Origin: Paucimonas sp.
Lineage (GTDB): Bacteria > Pseudomonadota > Gammaproteobacteria > Pseudomonadales > Pseudomonadaceae
Length of the DNA: 64,000 bases
Direction: 5' to 3'
Assembly: GCA_031253995.1 (NCBI GenBank)
Contig: JAIRVG010000093.1
Span: forward strand, 1 to 64,000
A program made the translations under genes and the position numbers. Under the pieces are notes generated by a model. The model made no database searches, was not told the origin of the DNA, and saw only the letters and a program-made list of their open reading frames with translations. Shown one piece after another: positions 55,125-63,803 of the stretch. How positions within the stretch are numbered: position 1 is the first letter of the stretch; each line of letters begins with the position of its first letter.

Positions 55125-55724
55125 TCAGCTGAAGATCAGTTGCGCCGCCACCGCGAACATCATCACCGCGACCATCAGGTCGAGCAGGCGCCAGGTGCTC
55201 GGCCGGGCCAGCCACGGGGCGAGCCAGGCAGCGCCCAGGGCCAGGGTGAAGAACCACAGCAGCGAGGCGCTGGCGGCCCCGGCGACATAGGCGCCGGGCA
55301 CGGTTTGCTGGGCGCCGAGGGAGCCGATCAGGAGGACGGTGTCGAGGTACACGTGGGGGTTGAGCAAGGTCACCGCCAGGGCGCTGAGCAACACCGCGCG
55401 GCGCGAGCGTAGGCCCTGGCCTTCGCCTTGTTGCAGGCTTTGGCTGGAGCAGGCGCGCATCAGCGCCTTGCTGCCGTACCAAATGAGGAACACCGCACCG
55501 CCCCAGCGGGCCACGGCCAGCAGGGTCGGGTTCTGCGCCAGCACCGTGGCCAGGCCGAATACACCGAGGGCGACCAGGATCGCGTCGCACAACACGCACA
55601 AGGCGGCCACCGGCAGATGGTGTTCACGGCGCAGGCTCTGGGCGAGGACGAAGGCGTTCTGGGTGCCGATGGCCATGATCAGGCCGAAGGCGACGAGGAG
55701 GCCGTTGAGGTAGCTTTGCCACAT
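55125..55724 (-). CDS. argO: LysE/ArgO family amino-acid exporter
   Basis: A 199-residue inner-membrane protein with about six helices. LVAFGLIMAIGTQNAFVLAQSLRRE near the N-terminus (positions about 9-33) and TLLNPHVYLDTVLLIG (about 128-143) are signatures of ArgO/LysE exporters of arginine or lysine. It is divergent from an ArgP-type regulator gene, the same pairing as in E. coli and Corynebacterium (LysG-LysE). ATG 55724 starts MWQSYLNGLL. Confidence 0.9.
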   Translation of the reverse strand: MWQSYLNGLLVAFGLIMAIGTQNAFVLAQSLRREHHLPVAALCVLCDAILVALGVFGLATVLAQNPTLLAVARWGGAVFLIWYGSKALMRACSSQSLQQGEGQGLRSRRAVLLSALAVTLLNPHVYLDTVLLIGSLGAQQTVPGAYVAGAASASLLWFFTLALGAAWLAPWLARPSTWRLLDLMVAVMMFAVAAQLIFS

Positions 55725-55830
55725 GGGGATGACTCCGGACAGCAGATCGTTGGATGGCGCGGACTTCAATTCTGGGGAAATGAGGTTTATAAGAAAAACA
55801 AATAGGCTTCATCCCGCATTAGGAAAAGTG

Positions 55831-56757
55831 ATGTTCGACTACAAACTGCTCTCAGCCCTCGCCGCCGTCATCGAACAGGCCGGCTTCGAGCGTGCCGCGC
55901 AACTGCTCGGGCTGTCGCAGTCGGCGATTTCCCAGCGCATCAAGCTGCTCGAAGCGCGTGTCGGCCAGCCGGTGCTGGTGCGCGCCACGCCGCCCACCCC
56001 CACCGAGATCGGCCGGCGCCTGCTCAACCATGTGCAGCAGGTGCGCCTGCTCGAACGCGACCTGCAGGGCCAGGTCCCGGCGCTGGACGAGGAGGGCCTG
56101 CCCGAACGCCTGCGGATCGCCCTCAACGCCGACAGCCTGGCGACCTGGTGGGCCAAGGCGGTGCAGGCGTTCTGCGCCGAGACCCAGGTACTCCTGGACC
56201 TGGTGGTGGAAGACCAGGAAGTCGGCCTCAAGCGCATGCGTGCCGGCGAAGTGGCCGGCTGCCTGTGTGCCAGCGAACGCCCGGTGGCCGGGGCACGCAG
56301 CGTGCTGCTCGGGGCCATGCGCTATCGTGCGCTGGCCAGCCCGGCGTTCATGGCCCGGCATTTTGCCGACGGCGTCGAGCCACAGCGGCTGGCGCGTACC
56401 CCGGCCATCGTCTTCGGACCGGACGACTTCCTGCAGCACCGCTACCTCGCTTCATTAGGCATCAGCGATGGATTCCTGCATCATCTGTGTCCTTCATCCG
56501 AAGGCTTCCTGCGCCTGACCGAAGCCGGCCTGGGCTGGGGCCTGGTGCCGGAGCTGCAGGCCCGCGAGCAACTGGCGAGCGGGCGCCTGGTGGAAATCGT
56601 CCCGGAGCGGCCCATCGACGTGCCGTTGTACTGGCATCACTGGCGCAATGGCGGGCAATTGCTCGGCCAGCTCACCGATCATCTGCGGCGCAGTGCCGGC
56701 CAATGGCTGGTGCCGTGGGACGCCTCGGCGGCGTCTGCACCCTCGGGAAAAAAATAG
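55831..56757 (+). CDS. argP: LysR-family regulator ArgP (IciA)
   Basis: ArgP activates argO in response to arginine and is antagonised by lysine in E. coli. The product has 308 residues. The N-terminal winged helix is clear (FERAAQLLGLSQSAISQRIK, about 20-39), and a co-inducer-binding domain follows. The ATG at 55831 has AGGAAAAG upstream. The 106-base gap to argO should hold the shared control region. It is 15 bases upstream of the epimerase gene, so they may be cotranscribed. Confidence 0.92.
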   Translation: MFDYKLLSALAAVIEQAGFERAAQLLGLSQSAISQRIKLLEARVGQPVLVRATPPTPTEIGRRLLNHVQQVRLLERDLQGQVPALDEEGLPERLRIALNADSLATWWAKAVQAFCAETQVLLDLVVEDQEVGLKRMRAGEVAGCLCASERPVAGARSVLLGAMRYRALASPAFMARHFADGVEPQRLARTPAIVFGPDDFLQHRYLASLGISDGFLHHLCPSSEGFLRLTEAGLGWGLVPELQAREQLASGRLVEIVPERPIDVPLYWHHWRNGGQLLGQLTDHLRRSAGQWLVPWDASAASAPSGKK

Positions 56758-56772
56758 TTAGCGGAGTGCTTC

Positions 56773-57768
56773 ATGGGAATACTGGTCACCGGCGCAAGCG
56801 GCTTCATCGGCGGGCGTTTCGCACGCTTTGCCCTGGAGCAGGGCCTGGAGGTACGGGTCAACGGCCGCCGGCCCGAGGGCGTCGAGCATCTGGTGCGGCG
56901 CGGCGCGCAGTTCATTCCCGGCGACCTGGGCGACCCGGAAGTGGCGCGGCGCCTGTGCCAGGGCATCGACACCGTGGTGCACTGCGCTGGCGCGGTGGGC
57001 AACTGGGGGCGTTACCAGGACTTCTACCAGGGCAACGTGGTGCTCACCGAAAACGTGGTCGAAGCCTGCCTCAAGGAACATGTGCAACGCCTGGTGCACC
57101 TGTCTTCGCCATCGATCTACTTCAACGGCCGCTCGCGCACCGGCATCACCGAGGACCAGGTGCCGCGGCGCTTCTATGACCACTACGGGGCGACCAAGCA
57201 CCTGGCCGAGCAGAAAGTCTTCGGCGCCCAGGAGTTCGGCCTCGAAGTGCTGGCCCTGCGCCCGCGCTTCGTCACCGGCGCCGGTGACATGAGCATCTTC
57301 CCGCGGCTGATGCAGATGCAGCGCAAGAAGCGCCTGGCGATCATCGGCAACGGCCTGAACAAGGTCGACTTCACCAGCGTGCAGAACCTCAACGAGGCCC
57401 TGCTCAGCGCGATCAACGCCGGCCCCGAGGCGCTGGGCCAGGCCTACAACATCAGCAACGGCCAGCCGCTGCCGGTGTGGGACGTGGTCAACTACGTGAT
57501 GCGGCGCATGTCGCTGCCGCCGGTCACCCGCTACCGTTCGGTCGGCCTGGCCTACACTGCCGCCACGCTCAACGAAGGGGCCTGCCTGCTCTGGCCCGGG
57601 CGTCCGCAGCCGACCCTGAGCCGCCTTGGCGTGCAGGTGATGAGCAAGGACTTCAGCCTGGACATCAGCCGCGCCCGGCACTACCTGGACTACCGCCCGC
57701 AGGTGAGCATCTGGGCCGCGCTGGATGAATTCTGCACCTGGTGGCAGGCCCAGCACGGCGGTCACTGA
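56773..57768 (+). CDS. NAD-dependent epimerase/dehydratase family protein
   Basis: A 331-residue extended short-chain dehydrogenase. The NAD(P)-binding GxxGxxG motif is at the N-terminus (ILVTGASGFIGGRFARFA). The catalytic Ser (LVHLSSPSIYF) and the Tyr-Lys pair (HYGATKHLAEQK, about 138-149) are intact. The C-terminal substrate region resembles 3-beta-hydroxysteroid dehydrogenase or nucleotide-sugar epimerase families. The substrate cannot be told. The start ATG is 15 bases after argP. Confidence 0.85.
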   Translation: MGILVTGASGFIGGRFARFALEQGLEVRVNGRRPEGVEHLVRRGAQFIPGDLGDPEVARRLCQGIDTVVHCAGAVGNWGRYQDFYQGNVVLTENVVEACLKEHVQRLVHLSSPSIYFNGRSRTGITEDQVPRRFYDHYGATKHLAEQKVFGAQEFGLEVLALRPRFVTGAGDMSIFPRLMQMQRKKRLAIIGNGLNKVDFTSVQNLNEALLSAINAGPEALGQAYNISNGQPLPVWDVVNYVMRRMSLPPVTRYRSVGLAYTAATLNEGACLLWPGRPQPTLSRLGVQVMSKDFSLDISRARHYLDYRPQVSIWAALDEFCTWWQAQHGGH

Positions 57769-57857
57769 ACCTGAATCTTCGTTCATGGTCGATGAGGGCA
57801 CCGCGCCAGCGGTTTATACTGGCCCCATTTTGCTATCACCGTGGTTGAAAACTGCCC

Positions 57858-58724
57858 ATGCGCAACGATGCTAGAGACGATTTCGATAACGTGCCCACCC
57901 TCAAGGCGGTGGAGCGCGATGATGATGACTTCGCGCCGGCCGCTCATCCGCGGACTGCGCGCAAGCGTGCCGCGAAGGCACCGATGGTCGGGCCGCTGTG
58001 GGCCTTGCTTGGTGCGTCGTTCATTGCCCTGGGCGGGGTGGCCTGGTGGAGCTTCCAGCAGATCTCGCTGATGGAGCAGCAACTGGTGGCCACCCAGGAG
58101 AGCTTTGCTCGCATCAGCGAGGAAGCGGCGGGGCGCCTGCAGGTGATTTCCGGCAAGGTCAGCGCCAGCGAGAGTTCGGCCAATACCGAGAACGAAGCGC
58201 TTAAACTCCAGGTGCGCCAGTTGCAGGCCAGCCTGAGCGAGCAGGGCAAGCAGCAGGAAGGTGTCGCCGGTCAGGCCGGGGAGCTGGGCAAGCGCCTGGA
58301 AGCGGCGATGACCCAGGTCAGCCAGCAGCAGGCGGCCAATGCCCAGTTGCAGGCGGAGTTGCAGACCCAGCTGAAGGCGGTGGCGCAGGAGTTGACTGCG
58401 CTGAAGTCGGCGCAGCTGGATGGCGGCAAGATCGACGGGCAGATCAAGGCGGTGGCCGACGAGGTGGCGGTGCTGAAGAAGGCCGGTGTGGACGGCAGCA
58501 AGATCGATGCGCAACTGAAGAGCCAGGCGGCGGCGACCCAGCGCCTGGAGCAGGACCTGATCGTGCTCAAGAGCGAGCAGGAAAACCGTCCGGTGGCCGC
58601 AGCCAGCGGTGGTGGCACGTCGACGGCGGAGTTCGATGCCTTCCGCGGGCAGATGACCCGCAACATCAATACCCTGCAGAGCCAGGTGCAGAACCTGCAG
58701 CAGCAGATCAATGCCCGCAACTGA
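57858..58724 (+). CDS. Bitopic membrane protein with long coiled coil, unknown function
   Basis: A 288-residue protein I do not recognise as a named family. The acidic then basic cytoplasmic N-terminus (about 1-42) is followed by one transmembrane helix (WALLGASFIALGGVAWWSF, about 47-66). A long Gln/Ala/Lys-rich coiled coil runs to about 245, presumably in the periplasm. Two tandem units share DG(G/S)KID(G/A)Q(I/L)K, near residues 190 and 215. A Gly/Ser break precedes a final helix (FDAFRGQMTRNINTLQSQV). Such proteins often bridge envelope structures; this is inference. It lies 89 bases after the epimerase gene. Confidence 0.75.
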   Translation: MRNDARDDFDNVPTLKAVERDDDDFAPAAHPRTARKRAAKAPMVGPLWALLGASFIALGGVAWWSFQQISLMEQQLVATQESFARISEEAAGRLQVISGKVSASESSANTENEALKLQVRQLQASLSEQGKQQEGVAGQAGELGKRLEAAMTQVSQQQAANAQLQAELQTQLKAVAQELTALKSAQLDGGKIDGQIKAVADEVAVLKKAGVDGSKIDAQLKSQAAATQRLEQDLIVLKSEQENRPVAAASGGGTSTAEFDAFRGQMTRNINTLQSQVQNLQQQINARN

Positions 58725-58740
58725 GGCCTGACACGATCCG

Positions 58741-58811
58741 TGTGGGAGCGGGTTTACCCGCGATAGCGTCGGTGAATTCACTACCGCATCGCTGGCAAGC
58801 CAGCTCCCACA
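58741..58811. repeat. Pair of different REP elements facing each other
   Basis: The left unit TGTGGGAGCGGG starts a TTTACCCGCGAT element (58741-58764). The right unit (58788-58811) is the CGCTGGCAAGCCAGC type ending CTCCCACA. Their outer ends GTGGGAGC/GCTCCCAC are complementary, while the inner cores belong to two REP subtypes. It lies between the convergent coiled-coil gene and xenB. Confidence 0.82.
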
Positions 58812-58832
58812 GGGACCGTGTCGGCCTCTCGA

Positions 58833-59882
58833 TCACAGCCGCGGATAATCGATATAGCCCACCGGCCCCTTGCCGTGGAAGGTTTCCGGCCGTGGCGGGT
58901 TCAGCGGCGCATCCGCCGCCAGGCGCGCCGGCAGGTCCGGGTTGGCGATGAACGGAACGCCGAAGGCCACCGCATCGGCACGACCTTGCGCCAGCGCAGC
59001 ATTGGCATGCTGCTTGTCGAAGCCTTCGTTGACGATGTAAGGACCACCGAACGCCGCCTTGATCTGCGTGCCGAGGCTGTCGTCCGCTTCCTTCTCCCGC
59101 GAGCAGATGAACGCGATGCCGCGCTTGCCCAGCTCCCGGGCTACATGGGTGAAGGTCTCGGCGCGGTTGGCGTCGCCCATGTCATGGGCATCGGCCCGCG
59201 GCGCCAGGTGCACGCCGACCCGCCCGGCACCCCACACCTCGATCACCGCATCGGTCACTTCCAGCAGCAGGCGCGCGCGGTTCTCCAGGGTGCCGCCGTA
59301 GCGGTCCGTGCGCTGGTTGGTGCTGCTCTGCAGGAACTGGTCGATCAGGTAGCCGTTGGCCGCATGCACCTCGACCCCGTCGAACCCGGCAGCCTTGGCG
59401 TTTTCCGCAGCCGTGCGGTAGGCGTCGACGATGTCCTCCAGCTCGGCGCTTTCCAGGGCGCGCGGCGTCGGGTAGTCGGTGATCGGCCGGACCAGGCTGA
59501 CATGGCCCTTGGGCTGGATCGCGCTCGGCGCCACCGGCAGCTCGCCATTCAGGTAGCTCGGGTGGGAAATCCGCCCCACGTGCCACAGCTGCAGGACGAT
59601 CCGCCCGCCAGCAGCGTGGACGGCCTTGGTCACGTTGGTCCAGCCGCGCACCTGGTCGTTGGACCAGATGCCAGGGGTGTCCGGATAGCCAACGCCCATC
59701 GGCGTCACCGAGGTGGCTTCGCTGATGATCAGGCCGGCGCTGGCGCGCTGCACGTAGTACTCGGCCATCAGCGCGTTGGGCACCCGGCCGTCGTCGGCGC
59801 GGCAGCGGGTCAGCGGGGCCATGATGATGCGGTTCGGCAGTTCGAGGTCGCCGAGGGTGATCGGATCAAACAGGGTCGTCAT
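58833..59882 (-). CDS. xenB: Old-yellow-enzyme family xenobiotic reductase XenB
   Basis: A 349-residue FMN oxidoreductase using NADPH to reduce activated alkenes, nitrate esters and nitroaromatics. The N-terminus LFDPITLGDLELPNRIIMAPLTRCR fits OYE proteins. The substrate-binding His-Asn pair lies in GVEVHAANGYLIDQFL (near 178-193), with the TDRYGGTLENR loop after it. It is the last gene of the pyeR-pyeM-xenB operon, nine bases after pyeM, as in P. aeruginosa. Confidence 0.93.
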   Translation of the reverse strand: MTTLFDPITLGDLELPNRIIMAPLTRCRADDGRVPNALMAEYYVQRASAGLIISEATSVTPMGVGYPDTPGIWSNDQVRGWTNVTKAVHAAGGRIVLQLWHVGRISHPSYLNGELPVAPSAIQPKGHVSLVRPITDYPTPRALESAELEDIVDAYRTAAENAKAAGFDGVEVHAANGYLIDQFLQSSTNQRTDRYGGTLENRARLLLEVTDAVIEVWGAGRVGVHLAPRADAHDMGDANRAETFTHVARELGKRGIAFICSREKEADDSLGTQIKAAFGGPYIVNEGFDKQHANAALAQGRADAVAFGVPFIANPDLPARLAADAPLNPPRPETFHGKGPVGYIDYPRL

Positions 59883-59892
59883 TGCACAAACC

Positions 59893-61062
59893 TCAGTGGG
59901 TTGCCGGAGCCAGTTCGGCCTTTTGGCCGCCCTGGCGGAAAGTGATGAGGGTGACGATCAGCGCCAGCACGGCCAGCGCCGCAGCAGCCAGGGGCACGCG
60001 GGTCAGGCCCAGGCCTTGCTCGATGACCACGCCGCCGACCCAGGCACCCAGGGCGTTGCCCAGGTTGAAGGCGCCGATGTTCAGGGTCGAGACCAGGTTC
60101 GGCGCGGCCTTGCCGAACATCACCACGTTGACCTGCAGGGCCGGGACCGCGGCGAAGGCGGCGGTGGCCCAGAGGAACAGGGTGATCTCGGCGGGCACCA
60201 GGGCCACGCTGGTCCAGCTCAATACGGTGGAGACCACCGCCATGGCGGCGAACACGCCCACCAGGGTCGCGCCCAGGCGGCGGTCGGCCATCTTGCCGCC
60301 GAGGATGTTGCCCAGGGTCAGGCCCAGGCCGATCAGCAGCAGGGTCCAGGTCACGCCGCGAGGCGAGACGCCGGTGACATCGCCCAGCAGCGGTGCGACG
60401 TAGGTGAACAGGGCGAACATCGAGGCCGAGAACAGCACGGTCATCGACAGCGACAGCCAGATGCCGGCGCCCTTGAGCGCGGCCAGTTCGGCGCGCATGT
60501 CGAGCTGTTCCTCGTCATGGCGCAGCGGCAGGAAGCGGATCAGGCCGATCAGGGCGACGATGCCGATGCCGGTCACGGCCCAGAAGGTCGAGCGCCAGCC
60601 GGCGACCTGGCCCAGGGCGGTGCCCAGTGGCACGCCGAGGACGTTGGCCAGGGTCAGGCCGGTGAACATCAGCGCCACGGCCGAGGCCCGGCGGTTGGCC
60701 GGCACCAGGCTGGCGGCGACCACCGAGCCGATGCCGAAGAAGGCACCGTGGCAGAGCGCCGTGACTACCCGGGCGAACATCAGCAGGTTGTAGTCGCTGG
60801 CCACCGCGCAGAGCAGGTTGCCGACGATGAACACGCCCATCAGCGAGACCAGCGCCAGCTTGCGCGGCAGGCGCGAGGTGGCCATGGCCATGAACGGCGC
60901 ACCGATGGCGACGCCCAGGGCATAGCCGGTGACCAGCCAGCCGGCGCCGGGGATCGACACGCCGAGGTCGGCGGCCACGTCCGGCAGCAGGCCCATGATG
61001 ACGAACTCGGTGGTGCCGATGGCGAAGGCGCTGAGCGCCAGGATCAAGAGGGAAAGGGGCAT
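59893..61062 (-). CDS. pyeM: MFS transporter PyeM
   Basis: A 389-residue, 12-helix DHA1-type transporter. TEFVIMGLLPDVAADLGVS at the N-terminus is shared with AraJ/YdhP-type exporters, and WLVTGYALGVAIGAPFMA follows. The name comes from the P. aeruginosa pyeR-pyeM-xenB operon; the substrate is unknown. Start ATG 61062 is taken because the longer frame would cover pyeR. It begins 11 bases after the pyeR stop. Confidence 0.87.
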   Translation of the reverse strand: MPLSLLILALSAFAIGTTEFVIMGLLPDVAADLGVSIPGAGWLVTGYALGVAIGAPFMAMATSRLPRKLALVSLMGVFIVGNLLCAVASDYNLLMFARVVTALCHGAFFGIGSVVAASLVPANRRASAVALMFTGLTLANVLGVPLGTALGQVAGWRSTFWAVTGIGIVALIGLIRFLPLRHDEEQLDMRAELAALKGAGIWLSLSMTVLFSASMFALFTYVAPLLGDVTGVSPRGVTWTLLLIGLGLTLGNILGGKMADRRLGATLVGVFAAMAVVSTVLSWTSVALVPAEITLFLWATAAFAAVPALQVNVVMFGKAAPNLVSTLNIGAFNLGNALGAWVGGVVIEQGLGLTRVPLAAAALAVLALIVTLITFRQGGQKAELAPATH

Positions 61063-61073
61063 GGGATTCCTGT

Positions 61074-61376
61074 TCAGAGCTCTTGGCTCAATTGCGCGAG
61101 GAACGCCTGGATGGTGTCCTCGTTGCGTTTGAAGAAGTGCCACTGCCCGACCTTCTGGCTGCTGATCAGGCCGGCCCGTTGCAGGGTGGCCAGGTGCGCC
61201 GAGACGGTGGACTGCGAGAGGCCGCAACGCTGGTCGATCTGCCCCGCGCACACGCCGTTGTCGAGGCTGTGGTGCTGGTCGGGGAAGCAGGTGTGCGGGT
61301 CTTTCAGCCAGCCGAGGATGTCGCGCCGCACGGGGTGGGCGAGGGCTTTTATTATTTCGTCGAGATCAAGGGGCAT
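61074..61376 (-). CDS. pyeR: ArsR-family repressor PyeR
   Basis: A 100-residue winged-helix protein. The recognition region reads LSQSTVSAHLATLQRAGLIS (about 52-71), and KALAHPVRRDILGWL is the first helix pair. Three Cys are present (HTCFPD, GVCAGQ, QRCGLS), but the ELCVC motif of arsenic sensors is absent, so the signal is something else. In P. aeruginosa PyeR represses its own operon with pyeM and xenB and is linked to biofilm. ATG 61376 is chosen by family length. Inverted repeats just upstream probably bind it. Confidence 0.9.
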   Translation of the reverse strand: MPLDLDEIIKALAHPVRRDILGWLKDPHTCFPDQHHSLDNGVCAGQIDQRCGLSQSTVSAHLATLQRAGLISSQKVGQWHFFKRNEDTIQAFLAQLSQEL

Positions 61377-61402
61377 GGTCGGGCTCGTGGGGTGTGTAGC
61401 GG

Positions 61403-61446
61403 TATATCGCGATGGGGCGAAATATAAATCGGTATTTCGCGATATA
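61403..61446. promoter_or_regulatory. Nested inverted repeats upstream of pyeR, probable PyeR operator
   Basis: TATATCGCGA (61403-61412) mirrors TCGCGATATA (61437-61446). Inside, GCGAAATA (61417-61424) mirrors TATTTCGC (61433-61440). The AT-rich block is 27 to 70 bases upstream of the pyeR start, where an autorepressor would act. Confidence 0.65.
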
Positions 61447-61548
61447 CAAATATGAAAAGGTTTGGGGGGTAGAAAAAACTGATCTATGCAGGCCTGTGCC
61501 CGCGCCGAGACCGGTAAGTCCCCCGCAAATGCCTTAGACTCACACCCC

Positions 61549-62151
61549 ATGAACTACCTGGCCCACCTCCACCTCGGCGGCTCCCGGCCCGAGCAACTGC
61601 TCGGTAGCCTCTATGGCGACTTCGTCAAGGGACCGCTCGAAGGTCGCTTCCCCCTGCCCCTGGAACAGGCGATCCGCCTGCACCGGCATATCGACACGTT
61701 CACCGACAGCCACCCCGTGGTGCTCGCCGCGCTGGCGCGCTTCCCCGCCGAGCGCCGGCGCTTCGCCGGGATCATCCTCGATGTGTTCTTCGACCACTGC
61801 CTGGCCCTGCACTGGCAGGACTATTCCAGCCAGCCCTTGCCGCAGTTCACCGCGCGGGTCTACCAGGTGCTGATGGCGGAACAGGAATTGCCGGGGCGAC
61901 TGGCGCATATCGCGCCGCTGATGGCCGCGGACGACTGGCTGGGTTCGTACCGTGAGTTCGCGATCCTGGAGCAGGTCTTCAGGGGGATCGCCCGGCGCCT
62001 GTCGCGGCCGGAAGGCATGGCCGGCGCGATGGCGGAGGTGGAAGTCCTGTATCCCTTGCTGCTGGAGGACTTCCGCCAGTTCTATCCGCAACTGCAGGCC
62101 TTTGCGGCCGCAGCCTTGCAGGACCCTCAGGCCGCCTTGGCGCGACGCTGA
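61549..62151 (+). CDS. acpH: Acyl carrier protein phosphodiesterase
   Basis: AcpH removes the 4'-phosphopantetheine group from acyl carrier protein. The 200-residue helical protein has the diagnostic start MNYLAHLHLGG, GSLYGDFVKGP, and the HD-like metal residues in RLHRHIDTFTDSHP (about 44-57) and ILDVFFDHCLALHW (about 77-90). ATG 61549 fits the family N-terminus. Its 3' end overlaps olsA tail to tail by 25 bases. Confidence 0.93.
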   Translation: MNYLAHLHLGGSRPEQLLGSLYGDFVKGPLEGRFPLPLEQAIRLHRHIDTFTDSHPVVLAALARFPAERRRFAGIILDVFFDHCLALHWQDYSSQPLPQFTARVYQVLMAEQELPGRLAHIAPLMAADDWLGSYREFAILEQVFRGIARRLSRPEGMAGAMAEVEVLYPLLLEDFRQFYPQLQAFAAAALQDPQAALARR

Positions 62152-62915
62152 GGCAAGACTTGCTCGGCGGTCTCGCCGAACAACGCGAGGCTCACCGCCT
62201 GCTGGGCCTGGAAGGCCAGGGCGGCACGCTCCACACCCTTGCTCGGGATGGGCTCCAGCAGATGCACCTCGACGTCGCCGCAAGGCTGGGCGAACAGGCG
62301 CATCAGGTGGGAGAGCAGGTCGTCATCACCGATGAACGGAGCGATCGGATCCGGCTGGCCATCACGCAGGTAACGCAGGGCGATGGGTTGCAGCGGCACT
62401 TCGCTGTCGATGGCGCTGGCCAGCAGGCGACCATGGAAGGTGCGCAGGCTGCGGCCATCGGTGGTGGTGCCTTCGGGGAAGATCAGCAGGGCGCAGTGCT
62501 GTTGCAGGTGCTGGCTGATCTGCCGGCGCAGCAACTGGCTGTCGCCACTGCCACGGCGGATGAACAGGGTCCCGGCCTTGTGCGCCAGCCAGCCGGCCAC
62601 CGGCCAGGTGCGCACTTCGGCCTTGGACAGGAAGGACAGCGGGGCGAGCATGCCCAGCAGCGGGATGTCGGTCCACGACACATGGTTGCTGACCCACAGC
62701 ATCGGTTGTTGCGGCAACTGGCCGATCACCTTGACCCGGAACGGCAGGGCGTTGATCAGGCGCTGCATGAAGATCCGCGACCAGCGCTGCCGGCGTTGTG
62801 CCGAGGCGTTGATGCCGAGGCGCTCGAACAGGCCGAACAGCGAGGCCATGCCCAGGCCCAGCAGCACCACCAGCAACACCCGGACGATGCGGGCGAACAC
62901 CCGCAGGCGCTGCAT
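62127..62915 (-). CDS. olsA: Lyso-ornithine lipid O-acyltransferase OlsA
   Basis: OlsA adds the second fatty acyl chain to lyso-ornithine lipid; it is a PlsC-type acyltransferase. The product has 262 residues with an N-terminal membrane helix (about 8-28). Motif I is NHVSWTDIPLLG (HX4D) near 75-86, and motif III is LIFPEGTTTDG near 144-154. ATG 62915 overlaps the olsB stop (ATGA), so OlsB and OlsA are translated together. Ornithine lipids can replace phospholipids in the outer membrane under phosphate shortage. Confidence 0.92.
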   Translation of the reverse strand: MQRLRVFARIVRVLLVVLLGLGMASLFGLFERLGINASAQRRQRWSRIFMQRLINALPFRVKVIGQLPQQPMLWVSNHVSWTDIPLLGMLAPLSFLSKAEVRTWPVAGWLAHKAGTLFIRRGSGDSQLLRRQISQHLQQHCALLIFPEGTTTDGRSLRTFHGRLLASAIDSEVPLQPIALRYLRDGQPDPIAPFIGDDDLLSHLMRLFAQPCGDVEVHLLEPIPSKGVERAALAFQAQQAVSLALFGETAEQVLPQRRAKAA

Positions 62916-63670
62916 CACACCGCCGCCTTGAAGTGACGGGCGTAACGCGGGCAGAGTTCGTCGCGCTTGAGCAGGATGAACACGTCGGCGACCTGGAAAT
63001 CCTCGTCCCAGCACGGCTCGCCGCAGATCTTCGCGCCCAGGCGCATGTAGGCCTTGAGCAGCGGTGGCATCTGCGCGATGACGTTGCCCGGCAGGGCCAG
63101 GTTCGGCAGCGGGTTCTTCGGTTCGGCACGCAGGTGCTCGGTGCACAGGTGCTGTTCGCGCAGGCGCTGCATGATCGCGTGGGCCTGCACGCCGCCGTCC
63201 TGCATCGGGATGCTGGCGCAGCCCATCAGGTAGCTGTAGCGGCCTTCGTTGAGGATCTCCGCCAGCTCGCTCCACAGCACGGCGATGGTGCCGCCGTTGC
63301 GGTAGGCGGCATCCACGCAGGTGCGGCCGAGTTCGAGGATCGGGCCTTGCAGGTGGCCGAGGCCATGCAGGCTGAATTCTTCTTCGCTGTAGAAGCGCCC
63401 CAGGCTGCTGGCGGCGCGATGGTCGAGCAGGCGGGTGGTGGCCACCAGGCGACCGCTGTTCAGGTCGCGCACGCCGATGTGCATGCAGTGCGCGTCGTAG
63501 TCGTCCATGTCCAGGCCTTGCTCGGCTCCCTTGAGCTTGGCCTTGAATTCACCACTGAAGACACTGAAACGCAGGGCCTGGGCCTCGCGCAAGGCAGCCG
63601 GGCCCACCAGGCGTTCGGCTTGCAGACGGCGTTCAGTGCTGTTGTCGCCAGAGCGAGCGATCTGAGTCAT
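62915..63670 (-). CDS. olsB: L-ornithine N(alpha)-acyltransferase OlsB
   Basis: OlsB moves a 3-hydroxyacyl group from acyl carrier protein to the amino group of ornithine, the first step to ornithine lipid. The 251-residue product belongs to the GNAT-like autoinducer-synthase fold. RFSVFSGEFKAKLKG (about 36-50), LELGRTCVDAAYRNGGTIAVL (about 115-135) and YLMGCASIPMQDG are typical. GGAG lies upstream of ATG 63670, which begins MTQIARSGDNS. olsB-olsA form a minus-strand operon, divergent from the next gene. Confidence 0.92.
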   Translation of the reverse strand: MTQIARSGDNSTERRLQAERLVGPAALREAQALRFSVFSGEFKAKLKGAEQGLDMDDYDAHCMHIGVRDLNSGRLVATTRLLDHRAASSLGRFYSEEEFSLHGLGHLQGPILELGRTCVDAAYRNGGTIAVLWSELAEILNEGRYSYLMGCASIPMQDGGVQAHAIMQRLREQHLCTEHLRAEPKNPLPNLALPGNVIAQMPPLLKAYMRLGAKICGEPCWDEDFQVADVFILLKRDELCPRYARHFKAAV

Positions 63671-63803
63671 TGCGAGTCTCCATAAGCCAGCCATGGGGTT
63701 GCGGCCGGTCGACTTTGTTGTGCAAGCTCAGACTAGGTAGACGGGGTGAAACGCCCGTGAATGTTTGGTGATGCTTGTATGACAGCCCCCGAGGAGCCTT
63801 TCA

